A program made the position numbers and the translations under genes. A stretch of DNA of 64,000 nucleotides from Halotalea alkalilenta. GTDB lineage: Bacteria > Pseudomonadota > Gammaproteobacteria > Pseudomonadales > Halomonadaceae. Numbering within the stretch: position 1 is the first letter of the stretch; the number at the start of each line of letters is the position of its first letter. The notes beneath the pieces are model-generated. The model saw nothing but the letters and a program-made list of their open reading frames with translations. It had not been told where the DNA came from and searched no databases. Below, piece by piece: positions 16,567-25,988 of the stretch. Location: the NCBI RefSeq assembly GCF_001648175.1, contig NZ_CP015243.1, positions 3,100,001-3,164,000 of the forward strand, read 5' to 3'.

Positions 16567-18066
16567 TCAGACGAAATCGGCGATGCGCTTGTCGGCGTGC
16601 TGGCGATAGAGCGTCTCGACCCGGCGGCCGTAATCCTCGTCGGCGGCGTAGCACTGCTGGATCACTCGCTCGACGATCTCCACGGTGACACCTTGCAGGG
16701 TCGAGGCGAACACCGTGGCGATGCGATCCTTCTGCCCGTCATCGAACAGCCGGTAGAGATCGCCCGCCTGGGAGAAGTTATCCTCGTCCATGTTTTCGTG
16801 ATAGCCGACCCACGCCTGCTCCTCGAGCGGCAATGGCGGCTCCTGGAAGCGCTTGTCGTAGACCGGTGCTCCCGCCTCGCCGCGCGCGTTGGGGTAGAAG
16901 TTGGTCGTGGAGTACTGCCCGCCCTCCTTCGACTCCCCTTCGCGGCGCTCGCCAAGCCCTGCCATAAAACCGTCGCGCTGGTAGTTGTTCACCGGCGCGA
17001 GCGGGCGGTTGACCGGGATCTGCTGGTAGTTGACCGTCAGCCGGTAGCGATGCGCGTCGGCGTAAGCCCAGAGCCGCGACTGCAACACCCTGTCCGGCGA
17101 GGCGCCGATGCCGGGCACGAAGTTCGATGGGCTGAAGGCGACCTGCTCGATCTCGGCGAAGTAGTTGTCCGGATTGCGGTTGAGCTCGAGCTGGCCGATT
17201 TCGATCAGCGGGAACTCGCCCTGCGGCCACACCTTGGTGAGGTCGAACGGATTGATCCGGTAGTGCTTGGCTTCTTCTTCGCTCATCAGCTGGATCTTCA
17301 CCGTCCAGCTGGGGAACTCGCCCTTCTCTATATGGGTGAACAGATCATGCTGGTGATGGGCAGGATCGAGGGAGAGCGCCTCTTCGTCGGTGACGTTCTT
17401 GATGCCCTGGTTGGTCTTGAAGTGGAATTTGACCCAAACCCGCTCACCGCTGTCGTTCCAAAGACTCAGCGTGTGGGAGCTGAATCCGTGCATGTGGCGG
17501 TAGCTATAGGGGATGCCTCGGTCGGAAAGCAGGATCGTGACCTGGTGGAAGGACTGCGGATGCAGCGCCCAGAACTCCCAGCGGTTCTGCCAGTTGACCA
17601 GATTCGAGCGAGGATCCTTCTTCTGGGTGTGGATGAAGTCGGGGAATTTGCTCGGCTCGCGGATGAAGAATACCGGGGTGTTGTTGCCGACCATGTCCCA
17701 GTTGCCTTGCTCGGTGTAGAACTTGACCGAGAAGCCGCGCACGTCGCGCAGGTTGTCGGCGCTGTCCTGCCCGCCAGCAACGGTGGAGAAACGCGCCACC
17801 ACCGGCGTCTCCTTGCCGATGCCCTGGAGAAAATCGGCGATGGTCAGATCCGACAAATCCCGGGTCAGGCGGAAAGTACCGAAGGCGCCGCTGCCGCGGG
17901 CGTGCACTACTCGCTCGGGAATCTGCTCGCGGTTGAAGTGGGCGAGCTTTTCGAACAGCCGCCAGTTGTCGAAAGTCAGTGGGCCACGCGGGCCGGCGGT
18001 GAAACTGGCGTCGTCGTTGGGCACCGGGGCGCCATTCCCGGTGGTGTAGCGTGTGCGCTCGGACAT
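16567..18066 (-). CDS. Small-subunit heme catalase (KatA-like)
   Basis: A 499-residue monofunctional catalase without the extra C-terminal domain of KatE. Catalytic His55 sits in ERVVHARGSGAFG, the Asn in GNNTPVFFIREPSKFPDF, and the proximal heme Tyr in RLWAYADAHRYRL. The C-terminal helices (YHENMDEDNFSQAGDLYR) match small-subunit catalases. It has its own terminator and 5' region, with GAGG upstream of the ATG at 18066, so it is probably regulated separately from katE, perhaps by peroxide. No OxyR site could be assigned by eye. Confidence 0.94.
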   Translation of the reverse strand: MSERTRYTTGNGAPVPNDDASFTAGPRGPLTFDNWRLFEKLAHFNREQIPERVVHARGSGAFGTFRLTRDLSDLTIADFLQGIGKETPVVARFSTVAGGQDSADNLRDVRGFSVKFYTEQGNWDMVGNNTPVFFIREPSKFPDFIHTQKKDPRSNLVNWQNRWEFWALHPQSFHQVTILLSDRGIPYSYRHMHGFSSHTLSLWNDSGERVWVKFHFKTNQGIKNVTDEEALSLDPAHHQHDLFTHIEKGEFPSWTVKIQLMSEEEAKHYRINPFDLTKVWPQGEFPLIEIGQLELNRNPDNYFAEIEQVAFSPSNFVPGIGASPDRVLQSRLWAYADAHRYRLTVNYQQIPVNRPLAPVNNYQRDGFMAGLGERREGESKEGGQYSTTNFYPNARGEAGAPVYDKRFQEPPLPLEEQAWVGYHENMDEDNFSQAGDLYRLFDDGQKDRIATVFASTLQGVTVEIVERVIQQCYAADEDYGRRVETLYRQHADKRIADFV

Positions 18067-18210
18067 CCTCGTCTCCTCGTTCTTCTCATCAAGTGGGCCA
18101 AGTGAAACGCTACCCCAAGAACGGAGGGAGACTAAATTGATCCATTCGATACGCCCGATTCATATGATCAATCGATCGAAACAAAAAAGAAGATAGCTAT
18201 AAACGATAAA

Positions 18211-18236
18211 GGACCGCCCCCAAAAGGGGACGGTCC
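18211..18236 (-). terminator. Hairpin downstream of the GlsB-like gene
   Basis: GGACCG-C-CCCC (18211-18221) pairs with GGGG-A-CGGTCC (18226-18236), followed leftward by TTTATCGTTT. It is likely the intrinsic terminator of the gene ending at 18290. Confidence 0.75.
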
Positions 18237-18289
18237 TCATCAGGCCTATCGATCTGGCCTTCGCGCCTACCTCTGTCGGGAAGGCGAGG

Positions 18290-18547
18290 TCAGATCTTGC
18301 CCTTGCCTCCTCGCACCAGCGAGACGATCCAGAGCAGGATCACCGCGCCGATCACCGCGGTGACCAGCGACCCGATCAGCCCACCGTTGCCGGAAAGCCC
18401 GAGCAGCCCCAGGGCCGCACCGCCGATCACTGCACCGACGATGCCGACGATGATGTTACCGATCACGCCGAAACCACCGCCGCGCATGATGTTGCCAGCG
18501 ATCCAGCCGGCGACGCCGCCGATGATCAACCAAAGAATTATGCCCAT
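18290..18547 (-). CDS. GlsB/YeaQ/YmgE family small membrane protein
   Basis: An 85-residue, very hydrophobic, glycine-rich protein with three membrane segments (starting MGIILWLIIGGVAGWIAG; later GGLIGSLVTAVIGAVILL). The GNIMRGGGFGVIGNIIVGI pattern is typical of the transglycosylase-associated/GlsB family, linked to envelope or general stress in other bacteria. AGGAGG lies before the ATG at 18547. Ten codons upstream are also open but carry no hydrophobic sequence. Confidence 0.88.
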   Translation of the reverse strand: MGIILWLIIGGVAGWIAGNIMRGGGFGVIGNIIVGIVGAVIGGAALGLLGLSGNGGLIGSLVTAVIGAVILLWIVSLVRGGKGKI

Positions 18548-18806
18548 GCCGTTCCCTCCTTGAGTGCGAAGCCGCATACGTCCCTAACGCGCCGGTCGAA
18601 CTGCGAATCTGCGCGATTCGAACTACTCGGCTGCGCCCCGATCCCCACGACCGGTTCTTAGACTCTAGAACATCTCAGTGATTTTGCCCGTCTTCCTGGC
18701 AAAACAACGCCCACCGTCCATGCGAGCGGCGACGCTTTGGTATATCGTCGGCGTAGCCGACGCGCCGTCACGCGCCGTGCGATTTCGTTCACCAGTGGGG
18801 AGAAGT

Positions 18807-20210
18807 ATGGCGCTGACGCTGCCTAGGGACATGGGCGACATGATCGAGCGCGGCTTCGACCGCCGCTTGCGGCTCGCGGTGACCGGTCTTTCCCGCGCCG
18901 GCAAGACCGCGTTTCTGACCTCGCTGGTCAACCAGCTGCGCCACGCCGGTCTCGACGCGCGGCTGGACCTGATGAAGACGGCCCGCGAAGGGCGCCTGCT
19001 CGGCGCCCAGCGCATCGAGCAGTCCGATCTTTCGATTCCCAGCTTTCCGTATGACGAGGCGATCGAAGCGCTCTCGCTCTCTCCGCCCGAGTGGCCAAGG
19101 CCGACTCGGGGAATCAGCGAACTGTGCCTTTCGATCCGCTACCGTACCGCGCTGCCTGGTCGCGCGCTGTTCAAGGCCCAGCGCACCCTGACCCTCGACC
19201 TGGTCGACTACCCCGGCGAATGGCTGCTCGACCTGCCGCTGCTGGAGCTCGACTATCCCCAGTGGTGCGAACGAATGACGCGCCTGCAAGGCCCGGCCCG
19301 CCGCGCCTATGCGGCGGATTGGCTCTCAGCGGTACAAAGGCTCGCGGTCGACCAGAGCGTCGATGACCGAGAGCTCGCCGAACTGGCGGCGAGCTATGCC
19401 GAGTCGCTCAAACGGGCGCGCGCGGAGGGCGGGTTCAGCTATGTCCAACCCGGGCGCTTTCTGCTCCCGGGCGATCTCGAGGGCGCACCGGTTCTGCAGT
19501 TCTTCCCACTGCCCGGGATCAAGGCCGAAGACCGTGCCCGCCTCGCCAGGCTGCCCGCGGGCAGCCTGTACAAGATTCTCGAGCGCCGCTTCGAGCACTA
19601 CAAGCGCCACGTGGTGATGCCCTTTTACCGTGATCACTTCCGCCGCTTCGATCGCCAGGTGGTGCTGGTCGATGTGCTATCGGCCCTGAATGCCGGTGCC
19701 GAAGTGTTCAACGACATGCGCATGACGCTGGGCGATTTGATGAAGAGCTTTCGCTTCGGCGGCAACGGCACGCTGAGGCGACTGTTCAGCCCGCGCATCG
19801 ACCGTCTATTGATCTGCGCGACCAAAGCCGACCACGTCACCCCAGAGCAGCATCCGAAGCTGCTCGCACTGCTCGAACAGCTGCTCGACGAGCCGATCAA
19901 GGACCTGCGCTATCTCGACGTGCCGGTCAAGGCGCTATCGCTGGCCTCGATCCGCGCCACCGAAACGCGCACCATCGAACGAAACGGTCAGCGCCAGCCC
20001 GTGCTGTACGGCACCCTGCTCGACGAGCCTGGTGACCAGCCCGCGCTGATCTTCCCAGGCGAAGTGCCCGACCGGCTGCCGGAGGAGGCGTTCTGGCATC
20101 GCCAGGGGTTCTCGTTCAGCGCCTTCCGGCCGCTCCCCCATCGTGATGCGCTGCCGCACATCCGCATGGATGCCGCGCTGGACTGGCTGCTCGGAGACAA
20201 ACTGCGATGA
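18807..20210 (+). CDS. ycjX: YcjX family P-loop GTPase-like protein
   Basis: A 467-residue protein starting at ATG 18807, with GGGGAG 6 nt before it; the length matches E. coli YcjX. The P-loop GLSRAGKTAF is at about residues 27-36, and LDLVDYPGEW and ICATKADHV supply the Walker B-like and nucleotide-specificity regions. Its stop overlaps the next gene, the ycjX-ycjF pair known from the Psp stress regulon neighbourhood of enterobacteria; no psp genes are seen here. A perfect hairpin CGTCGGC-GTA-GCCGACG (18746-18762) lies in the leader. Biochemical role is not established. Confidence 0.92.
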   Translation: MALTLPRDMGDMIERGFDRRLRLAVTGLSRAGKTAFLTSLVNQLRHAGLDARLDLMKTAREGRLLGAQRIEQSDLSIPSFPYDEAIEALSLSPPEWPRPTRGISELCLSIRYRTALPGRALFKAQRTLTLDLVDYPGEWLLDLPLLELDYPQWCERMTRLQGPARRAYAADWLSAVQRLAVDQSVDDRELAELAASYAESLKRARAEGGFSYVQPGRFLLPGDLEGAPVLQFFPLPGIKAEDRARLARLPAGSLYKILERRFEHYKRHVVMPFYRDHFRRFDRQVVLVDVLSALNAGAEVFNDMRMTLGDLMKSFRFGGNGTLRRLFSPRIDRLLICATKADHVTPEQHPKLLALLEQLLDEPIKDLRYLDVPVKALSLASIRATETRTIERNGQRQPVLYGTLLDEPGDQPALIFPGEVPDRLPEEAFWHRQGFSFSAFRPLPHRDALPHIRMDAALDWLLGDKLR

Positions 20211-21262
20211 ACGACCGCCGATCAGCCTCATCCGACACCCGCCTGCGCCCGCCCGAGCGTTTCGATGCCACGGACGAGATGCCGCAGCACGATCCTCGGC
20301 CGATGCTGCGTTTCGATGCCGATACCGACAGCCAACCGCTGGACGAGACCTTGCCCGATGGCGTCGAGAGCGCCCTCGACCGGGCGCTTGCGCGGCCGCG
20401 CAAGCGCCGCTGGGGGCTGCTGGTGCTGGTCGGTGGCGCACTTGCGGTAGGCGTGGCGCAGAGTGCGATGCAACTGGTCGACGCCTGGCGACTCGGCGAG
20501 TGGCTCGCCGGCGCCTGGGGCGCGCTCGGCGTGCTCGGCGGCTGGCTGCTGGCTGGCGCACTCGGCCGCGAGCTGGGCAAGCTCAGGCGGCTGCGTCGAC
20601 ACAGCCAGCTACGCCAGGCCCTGATCGATGAGAGCCCCGAGCCCTTCGCACTTTGCGACCGGCTGCGCCGCCAGATGGGGCTCGCCGACGACGACCCGCA
20701 CTGGCGCGCTTTCACCCTCGCCCACCAGCAGCATCATAGCGACGCCGAGACCCGCACCCTGTTCGCCCACCATGTGCTCGCTCCTCGCGACCGCAAGGCC
20801 CGCGGGTTGATCACCCGGATGGCGAGCGAATCGGCGCTGATGGTCGCGGTGAGCCCCTCTACGCTGCTCGACATGGGGCTGATCGCCTGGCGCAACCTCT
20901 ACATGATCGACCGCCTGGCGCGGCTCTACGGTCTCGAGCTCGGCTATGCCTCGCGGCTGAAGCTCTTTCGCACCGTACTCGCCAACATGGCCTTCGCCGG
21001 CACCAGCGAATTCATCGCCGACGCCGGCATGGATATGCTCTCGATGAACCTGCTCGAACGGCTCTCGGCGCGCGCCGCCCAAGGCATGGGCAGCGGCCTG
21101 CTCACCGCACGGCTCGGCCTGCGCACCATTCGCTTGCTGCGCCCGCTGCCGTTCGAGGAGAATCAGGCCCCGCGGCTGGCCGACCTGCGTCGAGAGCTGT
21201 GGACGCAGCTCAAGCGGCTCGATCGCGACGGACGAGCGACGCGCGACGGCAATGACGGCTAG
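20207..21262 (+). CDS. ycjF: YcjF/UPF0283 (TIGR01620) membrane protein
   Basis: A 351-residue protein coupled to ycjX through an ATGA overlap at 20207. About 65 charged N-terminal residues precede two membrane segments (WGLLVLVGGALAVGVAQSA and LAGAWGALGVLGGWLLAG). A cytoplasmic C-terminal domain carries the family signature ESALMVAVSPSTLLDMG and MIDRLARLYGLELGY. It probably partners the YcjX GTPase at the inner membrane. Function is unknown. Confidence 0.92.
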   Translation: MNDRRSASSDTRLRPPERFDATDEMPQHDPRPMLRFDADTDSQPLDETLPDGVESALDRALARPRKRRWGLLVLVGGALAVGVAQSAMQLVDAWRLGEWLAGAWGALGVLGGWLLAGALGRELGKLRRLRRHSQLRQALIDESPEPFALCDRLRRQMGLADDDPHWRAFTLAHQQHHSDAETRTLFAHHVLAPRDRKARGLITRMASESALMVAVSPSTLLDMGLIAWRNLYMIDRLARLYGLELGYASRLKLFRTVLANMAFAGTSEFIADAGMDMLSMNLLERLSARAAQGMGSGLLTARLGLRTIRLLRPLPFEENQAPRLADLRRELWTQLKRLDRDGRATRDGNDG

Positions 21263-21431
21263 CCCAAGGCGCTTTCGCTGTCGCCTAGACCTTGGACGTA
21301 CTTCCCAAGCGCGAAACTTTCTGCCACGGTGAGCGGCCATCGCTGCCGACCGAGCGGGCCCGCCAAGATTGCCGTCCCGCGCACAGGCTCGCGTATGAAA
21401 AGCGCGGTCTCCGCGAGGAGGCGTGTCAACC

Positions 21432-22400
21432 GTGACCGAGGCGACCACACGGCCCATGCAAGATCATCCTACGAACAGCCCCTACATGCGCTTCTCCCGC
21501 GAGCAGTGGGCGCAGTTGCGCAACTCCGTGCCGATGACGCTGAGCTTCGACGAGATCAAGGCGCTCAAGGGGATCAACGAGGAACTTTCGATCGAGGAAG
21601 TGGCGGAGATCTATCTGCCGCTCGCCCGCCTGCTGAACTTCTACATCAGCTCGAATCTTCACCGCACCGCTGCTCTGGATCAGTTCCTCGGCACCCGTGA
21701 ACGCCGCCCACCCTATGTGATCGGCATCGCCGGAAGCGTCGCGGTAGGAAAGAGCACCACCGCCCGCGTACTCCAAGCGCTGCTGAGCCGCTGGCCCGAG
21801 CACCGCCGCGTCGAGCTGGTCACTACCGACGGTTTCCTGCACCCCAACCGCGAGCTCGAGGCCCGCGGGCTGATGAAGAAGAAGGGCTTCCCGCCCTCCT
21901 ATGACATGCACCGGCTGGTGCGCTTCGTTTCCGAGCTGAAGGCCGGTACGCCTCACCTCGAGGTGCCGGTCTACTCGCACCTGGTCTACGACATCGTCTC
22001 CGACGATCTGAAAGCGATCGAGCACCCCGATATCCTGATCCTCGAAGGGCTCAACGTGCTGCAAAGCGGCATGGACTACCCCGAGGATCCGCACCATGTG
22101 TTCGTCTCCGACTTCGTCGACTTCTCGATCTACGTCGATGCCTCGATCGATCAATTGCGCAGCTGGTATGTGAAACGCTTCATGAAACTGCGCCAGAGCG
22201 TGTTCTCCAATCCCGGCTCCTACTTCCACACCTATGCACAGCTCAGCGACGACGAAGCCATCGCCACCGCTGAACGGATCTGGAGCGAGATCAACGAACG
22301 CAACCTGGTCGAGAACATCCTCCCCACCCGCGAGCGCGCCAGCCTGATCCTGACCAAGGGTGACGCCCACGCGGTCGAGCAGGTGATGCTGCGCAAGTAG
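21432..22400 (+). CDS. coaA: Pantothenate kinase, type I
   Basis: CoaA phosphorylates pantothenate, the first committed step of coenzyme A synthesis. The P-loop [11 protein letters not shown], the TTDGFLHPN segment, [31 protein letters not shown] and C-terminal [14 protein letters not shown] match E. coli CoaA almost throughout. Start is uncertain: GAGGAGG at 21415-21421 suits GTG 21432, while homology favours ATG 21456, giving a nine-residue lead before [10 protein letters not shown]. The frame is also open to GTG 21423. A repeat region and a tandem insertion sequence follow. Confidence 0.95.
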   Translation: MTEATTRPMQDHPTNSPYMRFSREQWAQLRNSVPMTLSFDEIKALKGINEELSIEEVAEIYLPLARLLNFYISSNLHRTAALDQFLGTRERRPPYVIGIAGSVAVGKSTTARVLQALLSRWPEHRRVELVTTDGFLHPNRELEARGLMKKKGFPPSYDMHRLVRFVSELKAGTPHLEVPVYSHLVYDIVSDDLKAIEHPDILILEGLNVLQSGMDYPEDPHHVFVSDFVDFSIYVDASIDQLRSWYVKRFMKLRQSVFSNPGSYFHTYAQLSDDEAIATAERIWSEINERNLVENILPTRERASLILTKGDAHAVEQVMLRK

Positions 22401-22414
22401 CCCCGCTCATAACT

Positions 22415-22640
22415 GACCGGCGCCAGTCGAGGGACCATGTGGCGGCGCCAAGGCCGTGGTTCGAGACGCATCCGAGCACCCTGAGCGAGCGCAGTGAGCC
22501 GAAGGACACGAACAGGCCAACAAACCCGTTCGTCCCGAGCGGCGCTATACGCGCCAAGGTCGAGCCCCGGCTCGGCAACGGGGGCGCCAGTCGAGGGATC
22601 GTGCGGCGGCAGTGAGGCCGTGGTTCGAGACGCTCGTTCT
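22415..22640. repeat. Dispersed repeat modules left of insertion sequence copies B and C
   Basis: Two partial modules occur: CGCCAGTCGAGGGACC with GCCGTGGTTCGAGACG (22422-22470), and a fuller one from CCCGTTCGTCCCGAGCGG (22522) to GGTTCGAGACGCTCGTT (22638). In between is CCCTGAGCGAGCGCAGTGAG, followed by CCGAAGGACACGAACAGG. The second module is interrupted at CT 22639-22640 by element copy B. Confidence 0.85.
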
Positions 22641-22726
22641 TTCCATGAACCCCCTCCGAGTTCTCCTCGACAGGGGGATGATCAGGGGGGAGATTGGGCG
22701 GTCGTCATATCGTTCTTCCTCAACTT

Positions 22727-24055
22727 TCAGGCAGAAGCATTTTGAGCTTCAGTCTGGATAGGCGTCACGGAGAACCCGAGCTGCTTGGCGAGTCGACGCA
22801 TGGAACGTTGTTTGGTTTCCAGCGCCTGTGCCTCGTAGTACTGGAGTCCGTGTTCGACATAGTCCAATCCTTTGACCATGACGCGCCAGAACAGCGCCGC
22901 GAGTTTGCGCGCCAGGGCGATATTGGCGATCAATCCACCTCGGCGACCCGCCATCCGACGGTAAAAACCGCCCAGCGCAATGTGTTTGCTGCGGGCGAGG
23001 CTGCGGGCCATGACGCAAAACAGGCGCCCAGCACGATTACGCCTGCGCTTGGCCGAGCGTTGGCGCTTACCGCTCTGATGACTCCCGGGGGCCAGCCCGG
23101 CCCAAGCGGTGAAGTGTTTCTCGGTCGGCCACTGGGTCAGGTCGGTTCCCACTTCACCTATGAGTTGCAGGACGCTGTAGTCCGTATGGGCGGGAAGCAC
23201 GGTGAGATCATTGCCTCCACACAGAGCCACCAGCATCGGATGCAGGTCATCGATCTGGGGTGCATTGGCACCGCCTCGCTTGTGCGCCTTGGACGGCGGC
23301 GACGTCGGAGGATCGACGTCGATCGAACGGAGCACCGCTTCGATCTGTTGGTCGCAAGCCCTGATCAAACGCTGGTAGTGCTCCCAGCTTTCCAGCGCCT
23401 GGCGCAACGCGAACAGATGCTCCTCGGCCCAGGTCCCTTGCAGAGAGGCTTTGATCCGTTCGGCCTTCTGCTGGCGGATCTGCACGTCGCACAAAGCCAG
23501 CAGTCGCTCAGGATCGCGTTCACCCTCGAGCATCGACCGGATCACCGCCATGCCGCTGCGGCCCACCAGGTTGCTGATGACATCGTGCAATTTGATGTTC
23601 ATCCGCTCCAAGGCCTTCTGCAGATGCTGCACATGCCCTGCGGCCAGCGTGATGTGGTCCTGACGCAATCGCAGGTAATCCTGCAAGCGCCGGATCTCGG
23701 CTGGGGGCACGAAGCCTGCCCGCAAGAGTCCGTGCGCGTGCAACGTCGCTCCCCACTGGCAATCCTTCATATCCGTCTTGCGACCCGGCAGATTGCGGGT
23801 GTGCTTACCGTTGACCATCAGCACCTGTAGCTTCGCGGCTTCCAGCACGCTGTACAGAGGCAGCCAGTAGATCCCCGTGGCCTCCATGGCCACCGACTTC
23901 ACCTTCTGCGACAACAGCCAGTCACGTAGCTCATGCAGCTGTGCCGTGAACGTGCCGAAGACCTTCGGCTCCCCCCCGGCAATCGACACATACATCTGCT
24001 CGCTGCCGACATCCACGAAGGCTGCCAATGGATCCAATACCGGTAAGTGGGCCAT
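22727..24055 (-). CDS. IS110-family transposase, copy B
   Basis: 442 residues, intact, with D15, E58, D95, D98 and S328 all present. It differs from the copy A product at residue 22 (Tyr for His). The protein is the same as that of copy C; the nucleotide sequences differ at 22994 (GCGGGCGAGG here, GCGAGCGAGG in C), a silent change in the transposase frame. Upstream AGGAG and the leader are conserved. Confidence 0.94.
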   Translation of the reverse strand: MAHLPVLDPLAAFVDVGSEQMYVSIAGGEPKVFGTFTAQLHELRDWLLSQKVKSVAMEATGIYWLPLYSVLEAAKLQVLMVNGKHTRNLPGRKTDMKDCQWGATLHAHGLLRAGFVPPAEIRRLQDYLRLRQDHITLAAGHVQHLQKALERMNIKLHDVISNLVGRSGMAVIRSMLEGERDPERLLALCDVQIRQQKAERIKASLQGTWAEEHLFALRQALESWEHYQRLIRACDQQIEAVLRSIDVDPPTSPPSKAHKRGGANAPQIDDLHPMLVALCGGNDLTVLPAHTDYSVLQLIGEVGTDLTQWPTEKHFTAWAGLAPGSHQSGKRQRSAKRRRNRAGRLFCVMARSLARSKHIALGGFYRRMAGRRGGLIANIALARKLAALFWRVMVKGLDYVEHGLQYYEAQALETKQRSMRRLAKQLGFSVTPIQTEAQNASA

Positions 24056-24104
24056 CTCATAGCTCCTGGGAACGGGTCGATGGAGAAAGGGTTACCGCAA
24101 GCCC

Positions 24105-24245
24105 GGTCGTGTTCTGGGAAGACAAATCTTTCCAACGGGAAGCCAGGCTCACCATAATGCGCAGCAGCCCACGACCAGAGCCATTCTCACCACCGGGCAC
24201 CCGGCACCAAAAGACATGCGGCCACGCTGCTTGCGGCAACACAGC
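24105..24245 (-). ncRNA. Candidate bridge RNA/seekRNA, copy B
   Basis: Same stem (GGTCGTG/CACGACC) and guide complements as in copy A, with no base change inside the guides that I can see. Its target flanks are CGCTCGTT-CT on the left and, beyond copy C, CACCATGAACGG on the right. Confidence 0.55.
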
Positions 24246-24387
24246 CATGCTACTCGGGTTCAAGGTCCATGCGCAGTGCCATCGCGATGGCACAGGAGGC
24301 TTTCCATGAACCCCCTCCGAGTTCTCCTCGACAGGGGGATGATCAGGGGGGAGATTGGGCGGTCGTCATATCGTTCTTCCTCAACTT

Positions 24388-25716
24388 TCAGGCAGAAGCA
24401 TTTTGAGCTTCAGTCTGGATAGGCGTCACGGAGAACCCGAGCTGCTTGGCGAGTCGACGCATGGAACGTTGTTTGGTTTCCAGCGCCTGTGCCTCGTAGT
24501 ACTGGAGTCCGTGTTCGACATAGTCCAATCCTTTGACCATGACGCGCCAGAACAGCGCCGCGAGTTTGCGCGCCAGGGCGATATTGGCGATCAATCCACC
24601 TCGGCGACCCGCCATCCGACGGTAAAAACCGCCCAGCGCAATGTGTTTGCTGCGAGCGAGGCTGCGGGCCATGACGCAAAACAGGCGCCCAGCACGATTA
24701 CGCCTGCGCTTGGCCGAGCGTTGGCGCTTACCGCTCTGATGACTCCCGGGGGCCAGCCCGGCCCAAGCGGTGAAGTGTTTCTCGGTCGGCCACTGGGTCA
24801 GGTCGGTTCCCACTTCACCTATGAGTTGCAGGACGCTGTAGTCCGTATGGGCGGGAAGCACGGTGAGATCATTGCCTCCACACAGAGCCACCAGCATCGG
24901 ATGCAGGTCATCGATCTGGGGTGCATTGGCACCGCCTCGCTTGTGCGCCTTGGACGGCGGCGACGTCGGAGGATCGACGTCGATCGAACGGAGCACCGCT
25001 TCGATCTGTTGGTCGCAAGCCCTGATCAAACGCTGGTAGTGCTCCCAGCTTTCCAGCGCCTGGCGCAACGCGAACAGATGCTCCTCGGCCCAGGTCCCTT
25101 GCAGAGAGGCTTTGATCCGTTCGGCCTTCTGCTGGCGGATCTGCACGTCGCACAAAGCCAGCAGTCGCTCAGGATCGCGTTCACCCTCGAGCATCGACCG
25201 GATCACCGCCATGCCGCTGCGGCCCACCAGGTTGCTGATGACATCGTGCAATTTGATGTTCATCCGCTCCAAGGCCTTCTGCAGATGCTGCACATGCCCT
25301 GCGGCCAGCGTGATGTGGTCCTGACGCAATCGCAGGTAATCCTGCAAGCGCCGGATCTCGGCTGGGGGCACGAAGCCTGCCCGCAAGAGTCCGTGCGCGT
25401 GCAACGTCGCTCCCCACTGGCAATCCTTCATATCCGTCTTGCGACCCGGCAGATTGCGGGTGTGCTTACCGTTGACCATCAGCACCTGTAGCTTCGCGGC
25501 TTCCAGCACGCTGTACAGAGGCAGCCAGTAGATCCCCGTGGCCTCCATGGCCACCGACTTCACCTTCTGCGACAACAGCCAGTCACGTAGCTCATGCAGC
25601 TGTGCCGTGAACGTGCCGAAGACCTTCGGCTCCCCCCCGGCAATCGACACATACATCTGCTCGCTGCCGACATCCACGAAGGCTGCCAATGGATCCAATA
25701 CCGGTAAGTGGGCCAT
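24388..25716 (-). CDS. IS110-family transposase, copy C
   Basis: 442 residues, intact, same protein as copy B. Its transcription runs toward copy B and away from the nag operon, which is read in the same direction but upstream. Readthrough from the nag operon could therefore enter copies C and B. Confidence 0.94.
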   Translation of the reverse strand: MAHLPVLDPLAAFVDVGSEQMYVSIAGGEPKVFGTFTAQLHELRDWLLSQKVKSVAMEATGIYWLPLYSVLEAAKLQVLMVNGKHTRNLPGRKTDMKDCQWGATLHAHGLLRAGFVPPAEIRRLQDYLRLRQDHITLAAGHVQHLQKALERMNIKLHDVISNLVGRSGMAVIRSMLEGERDPERLLALCDVQIRQQKAERIKASLQGTWAEEHLFALRQALESWEHYQRLIRACDQQIEAVLRSIDVDPPTSPPSKAHKRGGANAPQIDDLHPMLVALCGGNDLTVLPAHTDYSVLQLIGEVGTDLTQWPTEKHFTAWAGLAPGSHQSGKRQRSAKRRRNRAGRLFCVMARSLARSKHIALGGFYRRMAGRRGGLIANIALARKLAALFWRVMVKGLDYVEHGLQYYEAQALETKQRSMRRLAKQLGFSVTPIQTEAQNASA

Positions 25717-25765
25717 CTCATAGCTCCTGGGAACGGGTCGATGGAGAAAGGGTTACCGCAAGCCC

Positions 25766-25906
25766 GGTCGTGTTCTGGGAAGACAAATCTTTCCAACGGG
25801 AAGCCAGGCTCACCATAATGCGCAGCAGCCCACGACCAGAGCCATTCTCACCACCGGGCACCCGGCACCAAAAGACATGCGGCCACGCTGCTTGCGGCAA
25901 CACAGC
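25766..25906 (-). ncRNA. Candidate bridge RNA/seekRNA, copy C
   Basis: Leader of copy C, same sequence as in copy B. The right-hand target here is CTCACCATGAACGG, which the TTATGGTGAG guide fits better than the CACCAC form flanking copy A. Confidence 0.55.
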
Positions 25907-25988
25907 CATGCTACTCGGGTTCAAGGTCCATGCGCAGTGCCATCGCGATGGCACAGGAGGCTCACCATGAACGGAAGTGGGCGTGCCT

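Larger units (their letters stand above)
22641..24301 (-). mobile_element. IS110-family insertion sequence, copy B (left member of a tandem pair)
   Basis: It is identical in organisation and length (1661 bp) to copy A. Its right end runs directly into copy C with a single CT (24300-24301) between them, so the joint GGCACAGGAGG-CT-TTCCATGAACC is a native donor junction. B and C share base differences from A and D (for example GTTGTTTGG, AGCTTCGCGG, TACAGAGG), which marks them as the most recent duplicates. Confidence 0.95.
24302..25962 (-). mobile_element. IS110-family insertion sequence, copy C (right member of the tandem pair)
   Basis: 1661 bp, abutting copy B. It ends at CT 25961-25962 followed by target sequence CACCATGAACGGAAG. 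The end lies only 26 bp past the stop of the leftward HAD phosphatase gene, so the insertion is just outside coding sequence. Confidence 0.95.

Noticed and set aside
24060..24301. Strong new promoter formed at the B-C junction
   Set aside because: Junction promoters occur in some IS circles, but I could not find a -35/-10 pair across the CT joint.
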